From NCBI GenBank assembly GCA_944319925.1, contig CALUFQ010000035.1, positions 1-32,591 on the forward strand: a stretch of 32,591 nt of DNA. Reading direction: 5' to 3'. Position 1 is the stretch's first letter. Every line of letters starts with the position of its first letter. This DNA comes from an uncultured Paraprevotella sp. Lineage in GTDB: Bacteria > Bacteroidota > Bacteroidia > Bacteroidales > Bacteroidaceae. Below are positions 6,967 through 15,165 of this stretch, one piece after another. Under the pieces are notes generated by a model. The model had not been told where the DNA came from and made no database searches. It saw nothing but the letters and a program-made list of their open reading frames with translations. Made by a program: the position numbers and the translations under genes.

Positions 6967-9453
6967 ATGAAGATGACGAAGAACCAATCATTCGTTCTGT
7001 GTGGACTCCTTTGCGCGGCCATGGCGCAGGCACAGGAGGTGGAACGCACGGCTGGTGGCGTGAAAAATTACGTTCACACGCAGGAGGTCACGCAGGAAAT
7101 CTGTTTCTATTCTGATGACATTGTGCGTGTCGTCAAGTATCCCGGGAAGCAGAAACCCGAAAAGAAAAGCTATCCGGTCATCCTGACACCGGAAGATGTG
7201 AAAGTCACTTATGCGGAACAAGGCGACAGGTTGTCCATGAAGACGGCCAACTTGGAAGTGGTCATGGACAAGAACTCCGGAAAAATCACTTTTAAGGATG
7301 CCGGGGGCAACCTGCTGGTGCAGGAGAAGGAGTTCGGCACGAACTTCGTCCCCTGCAAGGACGGCCCGCGCGACAGTTACCGCGTCAGCCAGCGGTTCAT
7401 GCTGCAGCCTGACGAGACCATTTACGGCCTCGGACAACAACAGACCGGGAAACTGAACCAACGCGGGCAGGAACTGATGTTGCGCAACGAAAACACCCGC
7501 GTATGCATCCCCTACATCACTTCGGAGAAAGGCTACGGACTCTATTGGGACAACCCTTCGCCCACCGTGTTCTCCGACACCCCGCAGGAAACGAGCTTCA
7601 ACAGCGAGGCCGGGCTAATGAGCGACTATTACCTTATATATAAAGACGGCTCCCAGGACGGTGTCATCGCCGGCATCCGCGAGCTGACGGGGCAGGCCAC
7701 CATGCTCCCGCTTTGGACGATGGGCTACTGGCAGTGCCGCGAACGCTACAAAAGTCCGGACGAACTGTGCGAGGTGTTGGACAGGCACCGCGAACTGAAG
7801 GTGCCTCTCGACGGCATCGTGCAGGATTGGCAGTATTGGGGATGCGACTCCAACTGGAACGCCATGAAGTTCATGAACCCGCGCTACATCAACAAGATGG
7901 GCGACCCGCAATGGATGAAATACCTGCCTTACGACGAGGATCCGAACGCCCGTTATCCCGAACCGCGAATCAAGAGTCCGCAAGAGATGATTGACTACGT
8001 GCACAAGCACAACGCGCATATCATGATTTCCGTATGGGCCAACTTCGGCCCCTGGACCGACCAATACAAGGAACTGGAAGCCATGGGCGCCCTCCTGCCT
8101 TTCGAAAGCTGGCCGCGCCACCGGGGCGTACATCCCTACGACCCGTTCAACCCCGAGGCCCGCGACCTCTACTGGCGTTACCTGAAAAACCTCTACGACC
8201 TGGGCATCGATGCTTGGTGGACCGATTCCACCGAACCGGACCGCTTCGACATGACCGAGGCCGACTTCAGCCTGCCCACGGCAGACGGCACCTTCCGCAG
8301 CGTACACAACGCCTTCCCCCTCATGAGCAACATGGGCGTGTATGAGCACCAGCGCGCCGTGTCGGACAGCAAGCGGCTGTTCCTCATGACTCGTTCTTCT
8401 TACTTCGGCCAGCAACGTTACGGCTCGTTCTGCTGGAGCGGCGACGTGGTGTCGCAATGGGACGTGATGCGCCGCCAAATCGCGGGCGGACTGAACTACT
8501 CGCTCTGCGGCATCCCCTACTGGAACACGGACATCGGCGGCTTCTTCGGATGGGAATACAACAACGACTGGAAGGACGTGGCCATGCAGGAACTGCAGGT
8601 GCGCTGGATGCAGTGGGGCTGCTTCATGCCCATCATGCGCAACCACTGCTCCTCCCCCATGGAGTCTGAAATTTACAAGTTCGGCGAACCGGGTTATTGG
8701 GCTTTCGACGTGCAGAAGAAGTTCATCGAGCTGCGCTACCGTCTCTTGCCTTACATCTATAGCCTTTGCGGCGCGGTGACACAGGAAAGCGGCAGCATCA
8801 TGCGCCCCTTCGTGATGGATTTCCCGAAAGACAAGAAAGCCATCCGGGTGGATAATGAATACATGTTCGGCCGGAACTTGCTGGTGATGCCGGTGACCGA
8901 CTCGCTCTACACCTACTTCGACAAGACGGCCAAGAAGGGCTTCACGACAGTGCCCGACGTGGCCAAAGCCTCGAAGGACGTGCAGGTCTATCTGCCACAA
9001 GGCGCGAAATGGTATGACTTTTGGACGAACGACATGCTCGACGGCGGACAGACCGTCAGCCGCCCCTGTCCCATCGACCTCATGCCGGTGTATGTGAAGG
9101 CCGGCAGCATCCTTCCCTTCGGTCCGGCGGTGCAATATGCCGCAGAGAAGAAGTGGGACGACCTCGAAATCCGCGTCTATCCGGGTGCAGACGGAGACTT
9201 CACGCTCTATGAGGACGAAGGCGACAGCTACAACTACGAGAAAGGCGCGTTCACGCAGATCCGCTTCCACTGGGACGATGCCGACCGCACCCTCACCATC
9301 GCCGACCGCAAGGGCGCATACGACGGCATGCTGAAGAAACGCACGTTCCGCATCCTCGTGGTGGACGGAAAGTCTCCTTCAGGTGACCAAAAGCCTGCCA
9401 AGTTCACCCGCACGGTGCGCTACAACGGCAAAGCACAGGCCATACAGCTTTAA
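6967..9453 (+). CDS. GH31 family alpha-glycosidase (alpha-xylosidase/alpha-glucosidase)
   Basis: The 828-residue protein starts with a signal peptide (cleavage likely after AQA, about residue 22) and is exported. The GH31 catalytic barrel shows the nucleophile Asp at about 420 in DAWWTDSTEPD and the acid/base Asp at about 493 in WSGDV. The N-terminal beta-sandwich carries IYGLGQQQTGKLNQRG and the barrel has IVQDWQYWG, both typical of the family, and the C-terminal sheet domains have GSILPFGP and YEDEGDSYNYE. The DSTEP form of the nucleophile motif is more like alpha-xylosidases than starch alpha-glucosidases, but the substrate cannot be read from sequence. It is the first of two GH31 genes in tandem; no SusC/SusD pair accompanies them here. 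Confidence 0.93.
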   Translation: MKMTKNQSFVLCGLLCAAMAQAQEVERTAGGVKNYVHTQEVTQEICFYSDDIVRVVKYPGKQKPEKKSYPVILTPEDVKVTYAEQGDRLSMKTANLEVVMDKNSGKITFKDAGGNLLVQEKEFGTNFVPCKDGPRDSYRVSQRFMLQPDETIYGLGQQQTGKLNQRGQELMLRNENTRVCIPYITSEKGYGLYWDNPSPTVFSDTPQETSFNSEAGLMSDYYLIYKDGSQDGVIAGIRELTGQATMLPLWTMGYWQCRERYKSPDELCEVLDRHRELKVPLDGIVQDWQYWGCDSNWNAMKFMNPRYINKMGDPQWMKYLPYDEDPNARYPEPRIKSPQEMIDYVHKHNAHIMISVWANFGPWTDQYKELEAMGALLPFESWPRHRGVHPYDPFNPEARDLYWRYLKNLYDLGIDAWWTDSTEPDRFDMTEADFSLPTADGTFRSVHNAFPLMSNMGVYEHQRAVSDSKRLFLMTRSSYFGQQRYGSFCWSGDVVSQWDVMRRQIAGGLNYSLCGIPYWNTDIGGFFGWEYNNDWKDVAMQELQVRWMQWGCFMPIMRNHCSSPMESEIYKFGEPGYWAFDVQKKFIELRYRLLPYIYSLCGAVTQESGSIMRPFVMDFPKDKKAIRVDNEYMFGRNLLVMPVTDSLYTYFDKTAKKGFTTVPDVAKASKDVQVYLPQGAKWYDFWTNDMLDGGQTVSRPCPIDLMPVYVKAGSILPFGPAVQYAAEKKWDDLEIRVYPGADGDFTLYEDEGDSYNYEKGAFTQIRFHWDDADRTLTIADRKGAYDGMLKKRTFRILVVDGKSPSGDQKPAKFTRTVRYNGKAQAIQL

Positions 9454-9463
9454 GCTTATTCGG

Positions 9464-9498
9464 GCATTCCCCGTCCGGAGCCCCCGCGCGGGGAATGC
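9464..9498 (+). terminator. GC-rich hairpin between the two GH31 genes
   Basis: GCATTCCCCG (9464-9473) and CGGGGAATGC (9489-9498) form a perfect 10-bp stem with a 15-nt loop. It lies 11 nt after the stop of the first GH31 gene. No U tract follows (TTCACATCTAATTTC), so it may protect the upstream mRNA 3' end or reduce read-through rather than terminate fully. Confidence 0.5.
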
Positions 9499-9544
9499 TT
9501 CACATCTAATTTCAAGCAATTATTAACCTTTAAACATTTCAATC

Positions 9545-12500
9545 ATGAAACAAACCTTTTTTCCACGGTGCTACCTGTTCCGTCTCTTCACGCTCGGTGC
9601 GCTCGGACTGGCCGCCAACGAGATGATCGCGCAGGACGTCTATCGCTTCCACTGCCGCGACTATGTGACCACACCCGACCGTCTTGGCAACACGTTCGTA
9701 TATGACGATGAAGCCAACACGTTCACCATTCAGAACGCCGGAACAGACACAAACAACACGGCTTTCCAAATGGACAAGTCGAAAGACGGCGACTACTACA
9801 TCAACAACACGCAAGAGTGGTTCCTCGTGCGCGGCACGGATTTGAATGCCAATGGCAACGTCATTTGGTGGTTCAACGGCTTTAACAATCCGGGAAATTC
9901 CCAAAATCACAACGTGACCGACGAAAACGGCATCACTTATCTACTGTGGGACATGAAGAACACACCTGCCATCAACGGAGGCATGGACTTCAGCAGTCCT
10001 ACGATCTTACTCTCGTCAGGCGGGAAAGAGTTCATCAACTGCGTAGGCCTGACTTCCACGACCGGCAGCTCCACCATCTCCGACATTGGCTATTATGCCC
10101 CATACGAGGCGGCTGCCACCTATCCCGTCTTGATGGAAACTTTGGGTTACACGGACGAAAGCCTGACCACGGAAACCAAGGAGGCATTGAGCCAGGCCAT
10201 CCAAGACGCACAGGCCGCCATCCAAGATGACGTAGTCCAGTCGGAGGCCAAGACGGCGGTGGAGAACGCCATCAACGTGGCACAAGGCATCATCTCTACG
10301 GGAGAAACCACGGACTACACGACTGCCTTCAACGCGCTGAACGAACTACGCGGCGCGATGGATACCTATAAAAACACCGTGGTCACCTATTCCTACAAGA
10401 CCACGGACTACGGCATCCAAGCCCGGCTGAACGACCAATACGTCCACATCATGTGCTATGCCGACGACATCGTGCGCGTGGTGAAAGGCTACACGGAGGA
10501 CATCGCCAAGAAGAGCCTTTCCGTGGTGGACACGCCGCAAAGCGGACTTTGCAAAGTGGCGGAAGACACGGAGAACAAGACCGTGACCGTAAGCACGTCG
10601 AAAGTGAAAGTGGTCTATCACCTCGCCACGGGACAAGTGGAGGTGCTCCGCTACAACGGTGCCGAGCTGCTCCGCGAAAAGGCAGGCGGCACCTCGTTCC
10701 TCGCCAAGAAGGACGGCCCCTTCGACAGCTACCAAATCACCAACACCTTCCAGTTGGAGGACGACGAACAGATTTACGGCATGGGGCAAATCCAGGACGG
10801 CAACTTGAACCGCCGCGGATTGACTTTCACCTTGGCGCAGGACAACATGAAGGTCTGCATTCCTTACTTCCAGTCCACCAAGAATTATGCCCTTTTCTGG
10901 GACAACTATTCGCCCACCACGTTCACGGACAACGAGGAAGGCACCCGCTTCCAATCGACCGGCACGGAAATCGACTATTACGTGCTCTGCGGTGATGACA
11001 GCGGCGATGTGCTGGCCTCCATGCGTGAACTGACGGGAAAAGCCCCGCTCATGCCGCTTTGGAATTTCGGCCTTTACCAAAGCAAGGAACGTTACATGAG
11101 TACCACCGAAGTGCGGGAAGTCGTTGACCGGTACCGTGAACTAGGTGTGCCCCTTGACTGCATCGTGCAGGACTGGCAGTATTGGGGCGGTGACAACCAA
11201 TGGAACGCCCTGGCCTTCCTGAACCCGGCCTACAGCGACGCGGAAGAGATGATCGACCATGTGCACGACCAAAATGCCAAACTGATGATTTCCATTTGGG
11301 CTAACTTCGGGCGCGACACCGAGGCCGGCCATGAATTGGGCGCTTTGGGGCGGCTCATCCCTATCAACAGCTACCCTTGGAACCAAGGCGTACAGCCATA
11401 CGATGTCTATGACGCGGGGGCGCGGGACATCTATTGGAAGTATCTCTACAACGGTCTCATCAGCAAGGGTATCGACGCTTATTGGATGGACTCCACCGAA
11501 CCTGACTATCTGAATTGGAAAGAGTCCGACTTGGACTATGTGAGCGGCGAGGGGCGTACTTGGCGCAGCCTGCGCAACGCTTTCCCCATCGCCCATGTGG
11601 GCGGCGTGTCCACCCATCATCGTGACTTGGAAGCCAAGAGTGATCCGTACCTGACGGGCAAGCGCGTGTCCATACTCACCCGCTCGGCCTTCGCCGGACA
11701 GCAACGCTACGGGGCCAACACCTGGAGCGGCGACGTGACGGCCAGCTGGCAGAACTTCGCGGCCCAGATTCCGGCGGCCTGCAATCTTTCCGTCTGCGGC
11801 ATTCCCTATTGGAACAGTGACATTGGTGGCTTCTTCACTGGCGGTTATGGCGGCGTGAACGACCCCAATTGGCGACAGCTCTACATGCGCTGGATGCAGT
11901 TTGGCACGTTCACACCCATGATGCGCTTCCACGGCACGAACACCCCGCGCGAGATTTGGCAGTTTGGCAGCGCGGATGACGGACTGGGCGACTACGATCA
12001 AATCCTGAAATACGTGAAGATGCGCTACCGCATGCTGCCTTACCTTTACAGCACGGCATGGCAGGTGTATAAGAACGACGCTACTTTCATGCGTGCCCTG
12101 GCCATTGCCTTCAACGGCGACCCGCAGGGCTACGACGTGAAGGACGAATACATGTTCGGCGACGCCTTCCTCGTGGCACCCGTGGTGCAGGAATCCGCGC
12201 CCGGCCGCAATGTTTACTTGCCGGAGGGCACCAAGTGGGTTGACTTCTGGACGGGCGAAACGCTCAACGGCGGACAGACCGTAAACAAACAGGCCAATGT
12301 GGATATCATCCCGCTCTACGTCCGCGCGGGCAGCATCCTGCCCTGGGGGCCGGACGTGCAGTACTCCACCGAAAAGCCTTGGGACGACCTCGAAATCCGC
12401 GTCTATCCGGGTGCCGACGGCAGCTTCACCCTCTATGAGGACGAGAACGATGGTTATGGTTACGAAGACGGAGCTTATACGGAAATTCCCTTCACTTGGG

Positions 12501-13882
12501 ACGACGACACGCAGACGCTGACCATCGGCGCACGTAACGGACAGTTCGACGGCATGTTGGAAAGCCGCACCTTCCGCATCGTCAAGGTTTCGACCCGCCG
12601 CGGCACAGGCGACCTGCACACGACGCAGTACGAGGCCGTGGTGACCTATGACGGCACGGCCACAGAAGTAGTACTGGACAGCGAAGACCAAGAAATCGGC
12701 CTGACCGACATCACGGCGGATTACATCAAAAACCCCAGCTTCGAGGAAAACAACGGCTCCACCGACGGATGGACAGTAAACTGCAACACCACCAATTGGG
12801 GCGTGAATTCCAGTGGCGGCATTGAGAATCCCTTGGCCACAGATGGAAACCATCTGTTTTACGTATGGGACAATTCAACTGGCAGAAATGCCGACATCAG
12901 CCAGCAAATCACCTTGCCCGCAGGCACCTATCGGCTGACAGTCGATATGCACGCGCCAGACAGGACAAACGAGAAACGCGTGGGCAACCAGCGGTTATAT
13001 GTAGATGACGCCATAGCTTACTTCAAAGACCAGGTTCCCTCCGCAGGCATGACCGACTACTATCCCCTGCAGACCATCAGCCTCGACTTCACCGTGGCTA
13101 CCGACAACACGCCGGTGACCATCGGTGTGACCACCTCGGATGCCCCGGCGGAAACGTGGTACAAAATTGACAACTTCCGCCTCTATGCCGTGAGCCGCCC
13201 CGTGTTGGAACTTGATGAAGAGAAAGACTACACGAACGGGCAAGAGGGCATGACGGATGTCCACATCTTGCGCTCGCTGAAGGCCGACACGTGGAACACG
13301 TTCTGTGTGCCGTTCAGCCTCGACGAGGCACAAACCAAAGCCGTGTTCAGCGAAGTGAAAGCCCTCTCCTCCGTGGAGAAGGACGGCGAAAGCTACACGC
13401 TGAATTTCACCGATGCCGCCCGCATCGAAGCCGGAACGCCTTACCTCGTCAAACCGGCAGCAGCCACCACGGAATTGACGCTACAGGACGTGGCCGTGAC
13501 GAACACGGAGACAACCAGCGCGATGGTGGACGGCGTGAGCCTCATCGGCACCTACAGCCCGATGACCATCGCGAACGGTGAGTTCTTCATCTCCGACAAT
13601 GCCTTCTATCTGGCCGACGTGTCGGTGCCGATGAAAGGCTACCGCGCCTACATCAAGTTGGATGAGAATCCGGGCAACCGGGTGAACCGCCTGCTGATTG
13701 CCATTGACGGCATCGTGACGGGCGTCGGGGAGGTCTTGGATGCCAAAGCCGATGGCGACAAGCCAGTGGATGTCTATACCGTGGGTGGCTTGCAGGTGAA
13801 AGCGGGTGTGCGCAAAGCCGACGCCCTCCGTGGCCTGCCCAAAGGCGTGTATGTCGTGGACGGTGAAAAATACGTGAAATAA
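9545..13882 (+). CDS. Multidomain secreted GH31 glycosidase
   Basis: This 1445-residue protein is almost twice the usual GH31 length. In order I see a signal peptide (to about residue 30), a beta-rich domain (about 31-192), an all-helical FIVAR-like segment (about 205-276, ETKEALSQAIQDAQAAI...), the GH31 core (about 285-1050), a jelly-roll CBM-like domain (about 1062-1210, beginning NPSFEENNGSTDGW), a further domain (about 1225-1395) and a C-terminal tail VYTVGGLQVKAGV ... LRGLPKGVYVV resembling sorting tails of exported Bacteroidetes proteins. The nucleophile is Asp at about 649 (DAYWMDSTEPD) and the acid/base Asp at about 730 (WSGDV). Both are kept, so it should be active. It is closely related to its upstream neighbour in the core but lacks that protein's roughly 25-residue insertion after the MNPRY stretch. 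Surface attachment is an inference from the tail and binding modules. Confidence 0.92.
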   Translation: MKQTFFPRCYLFRLFTLGALGLAANEMIAQDVYRFHCRDYVTTPDRLGNTFVYDDEANTFTIQNAGTDTNNTAFQMDKSKDGDYYINNTQEWFLVRGTDLNANGNVIWWFNGFNNPGNSQNHNVTDENGITYLLWDMKNTPAINGGMDFSSPTILLSSGGKEFINCVGLTSTTGSSTISDIGYYAPYEAAATYPVLMETLGYTDESLTTETKEALSQAIQDAQAAIQDDVVQSEAKTAVENAINVAQGIISTGETTDYTTAFNALNELRGAMDTYKNTVVTYSYKTTDYGIQARLNDQYVHIMCYADDIVRVVKGYTEDIAKKSLSVVDTPQSGLCKVAEDTENKTVTVSTSKVKVVYHLATGQVEVLRYNGAELLREKAGGTSFLAKKDGPFDSYQITNTFQLEDDEQIYGMGQIQDGNLNRRGLTFTLAQDNMKVCIPYFQSTKNYALFWDNYSPTTFTDNEEGTRFQSTGTEIDYYVLCGDDSGDVLASMRELTGKAPLMPLWNFGLYQSKERYMSTTEVREVVDRYRELGVPLDCIVQDWQYWGGDNQWNALAFLNPAYSDAEEMIDHVHDQNAKLMISIWANFGRDTEAGHELGALGRLIPINSYPWNQGVQPYDVYDAGARDIYWKYLYNGLISKGIDAYWMDSTEPDYLNWKESDLDYVSGEGRTWRSLRNAFPIAHVGGVSTHHRDLEAKSDPYLTGKRVSILTRSAFAGQQRYGANTWSGDVTASWQNFAAQIPAACNLSVCGIPYWNSDIGGFFTGGYGGVNDPNWRQLYMRWMQFGTFTPMMRFHGTNTPREIWQFGSADDGLGDYDQILKYVKMRYRMLPYLYSTAWQVYKNDATFMRALAIAFNGDPQGYDVKDEYMFGDAFLVAPVVQESAPGRNVYLPEGTKWVDFWTGETLNGGQTVNKQANVDIIPLYVRAGSILPWGPDVQYSTEKPWDDLEIRVYPGADGSFTLYEDENDGYGYEDGAYTEIPFTWDDDTQTLTIGARNGQFDGMLESRTFRIVKVSTRRGTGDLHTTQYEAVVTYDGTATEVVLDSEDQEIGLTDITADYIKNPSFEENNGSTDGWTVNCNTTNWGVNSSGGIENPLATDGNHLFYVWDNSTGRNADISQQITLPAGTYRLTVDMHAPDRTNEKRVGNQRLYVDDAIAYFKDQVPSAGMTDYYPLQTISLDFTVATDNTPVTIGVTTSDAPAETWYKIDNFRLYAVSRPVLELDEEKDYTNGQEGMTDVHILRSLKADTWNTFCVPFSLDEAQTKAVFSEVKALSSVEKDGESYTLNFTDAARIEAGTPYLVKPAAATTELTLQDVAVTNTETTSAMVDGVSLIGTYSPMTIANGEFFISDNAFYLADVSVPMKGYRAYIKLDENPGNRVNRLLIAIDGIVTGVGEVLDAKADGDKPVDVYTVGGLQVKAGVRKADALRGLPKGVYVVDGEKYVK

Positions 13883-13915
13883 GCCTGTCGTATAACCCAA
13901 AAGAAGAAACAACAA

Positions 13916-14098
13916 ATGGAAAAGCTCAAATATGTGGCTCCCGCAGTGGAAACCTTGGAAATGGAAAGTGCTACCGCCATGCTGCAAGCATCGGTAAAAT
14001 CCAACTTGGAAGGCACCCGCTACGGCGGGAAGGCTTCTTCCCTGACGGAACCGTTTGAGGTGGATGCCAACCGCAACAACAATTGGGATTTGTGGTAA
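13916..14098 (+). CDS. 60-residue peptide, YVAPxVE type, unknown function
   Basis: The frame starts MEKLKYVAPAVETLEMES 33 nt after the GH31 stop, with AAAAGAAGAAACAACAA before the ATG, and ends at TAA before a strong terminator. I recognise the opening pattern (Lys-Tyr-x-Ala-Pro-x-x-Glu, acidic stretch, then a Met-Leu-x-Ala-Ser bend) from small Bacteroidales proteins of unknown role. The second half is polar (TRYGGKASSLTEPFEVDANRNNNWDLW) and ends in aromatic residues. No signal peptide or transmembrane segment is apparent. It could be a peptide precursor or a small regulatory protein; I cannot assign a function. Co-transcription with the glycosidase is likely because no terminator separates them. 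Confidence 0.65.
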   Translation: MEKLKYVAPAVETLEMESATAMLQASVKSNLEGTRYGGKASSLTEPFEVDANRNNNWDLW

Positions 14099-14148
14099 CT
14101 GGTTAATAATAATACGTCCGTCCCCTCGCAGAGAAGGGGGGCGTAAAG

Positions 14149-14195
14149 GCAAAGGGGCAGGCCGCTGCAAAAAAACGGCTTGCCCCTTTGCTTTT
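14149..14195 (+). terminator. Intrinsic terminator of the GH31 operon
   Basis: GCAAAGGGGCAGGCCG (14149-14164) pairs with CGGCTTGCCCCTTTGC (14176-14191), a 16-bp stem with one G-U pair and an 11-nt loop, followed by TTTT. It closes the plus-strand operon. Confidence 0.85.
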
Positions 14196-14231
14196 CCTAC
14201 ATCCATTCATCAGATAGCAGGCGACAGTGAA

Positions 14232-14271
14232 GTTTCAAGCTCCTGGAACTCGGCGTTCCAGGCTCTGAAAC
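14232..14271. repeat. Palindromic hairpin in convergent intergenic space
   Basis: GTTTCA (14232-14237) and TGAAAC (14266-14271) enclose CCTGGAAC (14242-14249) and GTTCCAGG (14255-14262). The two stems are joined by small unequal internal loops. It may act as a bidirectional terminator between the GH31 operon and the convergent SIMPL gene, or be a repeat like the GTTTCAAG dyad near 30402. Confidence 0.5.
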
Positions 14272-14314
14272 TTTCATCTCGCAGGCATCCATACCGTATA
14301 TCCTTTCGGGAGGC

Positions 14315-15016
14315 TCAGTCTTCCAGCAGGTAGTCGATGGTGGTCACCACGCGCACCCGTTTGATGTGGGGCGTGTTGGAGTCGCGGTCGCTGATGGAGA
14401 ATTGACCCTGGTTGGCGCGCTGGATGCCTCCGAGGCGGCTGCCGGAGTCCTTGGCGAACTTCTCCGCCGCCGCGCGGGCGTTCTTTGTGGCTTCCTCAAT
14501 CATTTTGGGCTTGATGTCATTCAGGCTCGTGTAGTCGTAGGCCACGTTGTAGCGGTAGTCGCCCGAGGTGATGGCCACGCCCTGTTTGAGCAGTTCGCTC
14601 TGTTCATTGATGAGGCTGCGCACCAAGTCAACCTGCCGCGAGGTGACGGTGACCACGGTGGTCACATTGTAGCGGTAGGGTTGCGGCGTGTTGTTGTAGC
14701 GGTCGGCCTTGGTGTCGATGATTTCGGGCGCGTTGACACTGATTTCCTCTTCCTTGATGCCTTTGCTCTTCAGGAAGTCGGTGATGGTCTTGTTGGTCTC
14801 CTTGATTTCGTTGTAGAGCGACACCAAGTCGTTGCCCAGCACTTTGTAGGTGAGCGGCCAAGTCACCTTGTCGGCCTTCACTTCCATTTCGGCCAGTCCC
14901 TTGACTGTCACCACGCGGCTGCGGGCGGAGAAGTCGGAAAGCCCGTTACATACAAACAGTCCCGCCAAAGCCAGTCCCACGGCCAAAATAACGGATTCGA
15001 TGATTCGATTTTTCAT
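14315..15016 (-). CDS. SIMPL-domain (DUF541) periplasmic protein
   Basis: From the ATG at 15016 the protein has 233 residues: one N-terminal membrane segment (about 7-24, ESVILAVGLALAGLFVC) followed by a SIMPL/DUF541 domain with the typical VVTVKGLAEMEVKADKVTW start and the C-terminal AEKFAKDSGSRLGGI motif. Family members are periplasmic or membrane-anchored; roles have been proposed in stress tolerance, but the biochemistry is unsettled. I set the start here because the 74 residues upstream in the same frame cross the terminator and promoter and have no homology pattern. It has its own -7 box. Confidence 0.88.
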   Translation of the reverse strand: MKNRIIESVILAVGLALAGLFVCNGLSDFSARSRVVTVKGLAEMEVKADKVTWPLTYKVLGNDLVSLYNEIKETNKTITDFLKSKGIKEEEISVNAPEIIDTKADRYNNTPQPYRYNVTTVVTVTSRQVDLVRSLINEQSELLKQGVAITSGDYRYNVAYDYTSLNDIKPKMIEEATKNARAAAEKFAKDSGSRLGGIQRANQGQFSISDRDSNTPHIKRVRVVTTIDYLLED

Positions 15017-15048
15017 ACGTAGAGGTTTTAAGAGGATTGATTTGAGGG

Positions 15049-15056
15049 CAAATATA
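15049..15056 (-). promoter_or_regulatory. -7 promoter box for the SIMPL gene
   Basis: TATATTTG on the minus strand fits TAnnTTTG and lies 32 nt upstream of the start codon. No convincing -33 TTTG is seen at 19-21 nt. Confidence 0.5.
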
Positions 15057-15090
15057 GCATGACGGGGCGGGATTCCGGCACGGAAAGTCT

Positions 15091-15144
15091 GAAAAAAAAC
15101 TAAACCGGGCGGATTTTTAGGACTAATTAGGTTTATTCGCCCGG
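15091..15144 (-). terminator. Intrinsic terminator after the propeller regulator
   Basis: CCGGGCG (15105-15111) and CGCCCGG (15138-15144) form a GC stem with an AT-rich loop; on the minus strand it is followed by TTTAGTTTTTTTTC (15091-15104). It lies 22 nt after the stop codon of the regulator gene. Confidence 0.7.
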
Positions 15145-15165
15145 CTAGTCCGATAAGCCGTCCGG

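Noticed and set aside
7615-9270. Long minus-strand open frame opposite the first GH31 gene (551 codons)
   Set aside because: It is the codon-bias shadow of a GC-rich gene with complete catalytic motifs on the plus strand.
11141-12853. Long minus-strand open frame opposite the second GH31 gene (570 codons)
   Set aside because: Same reason; no signal peptide, motif or plausible start.
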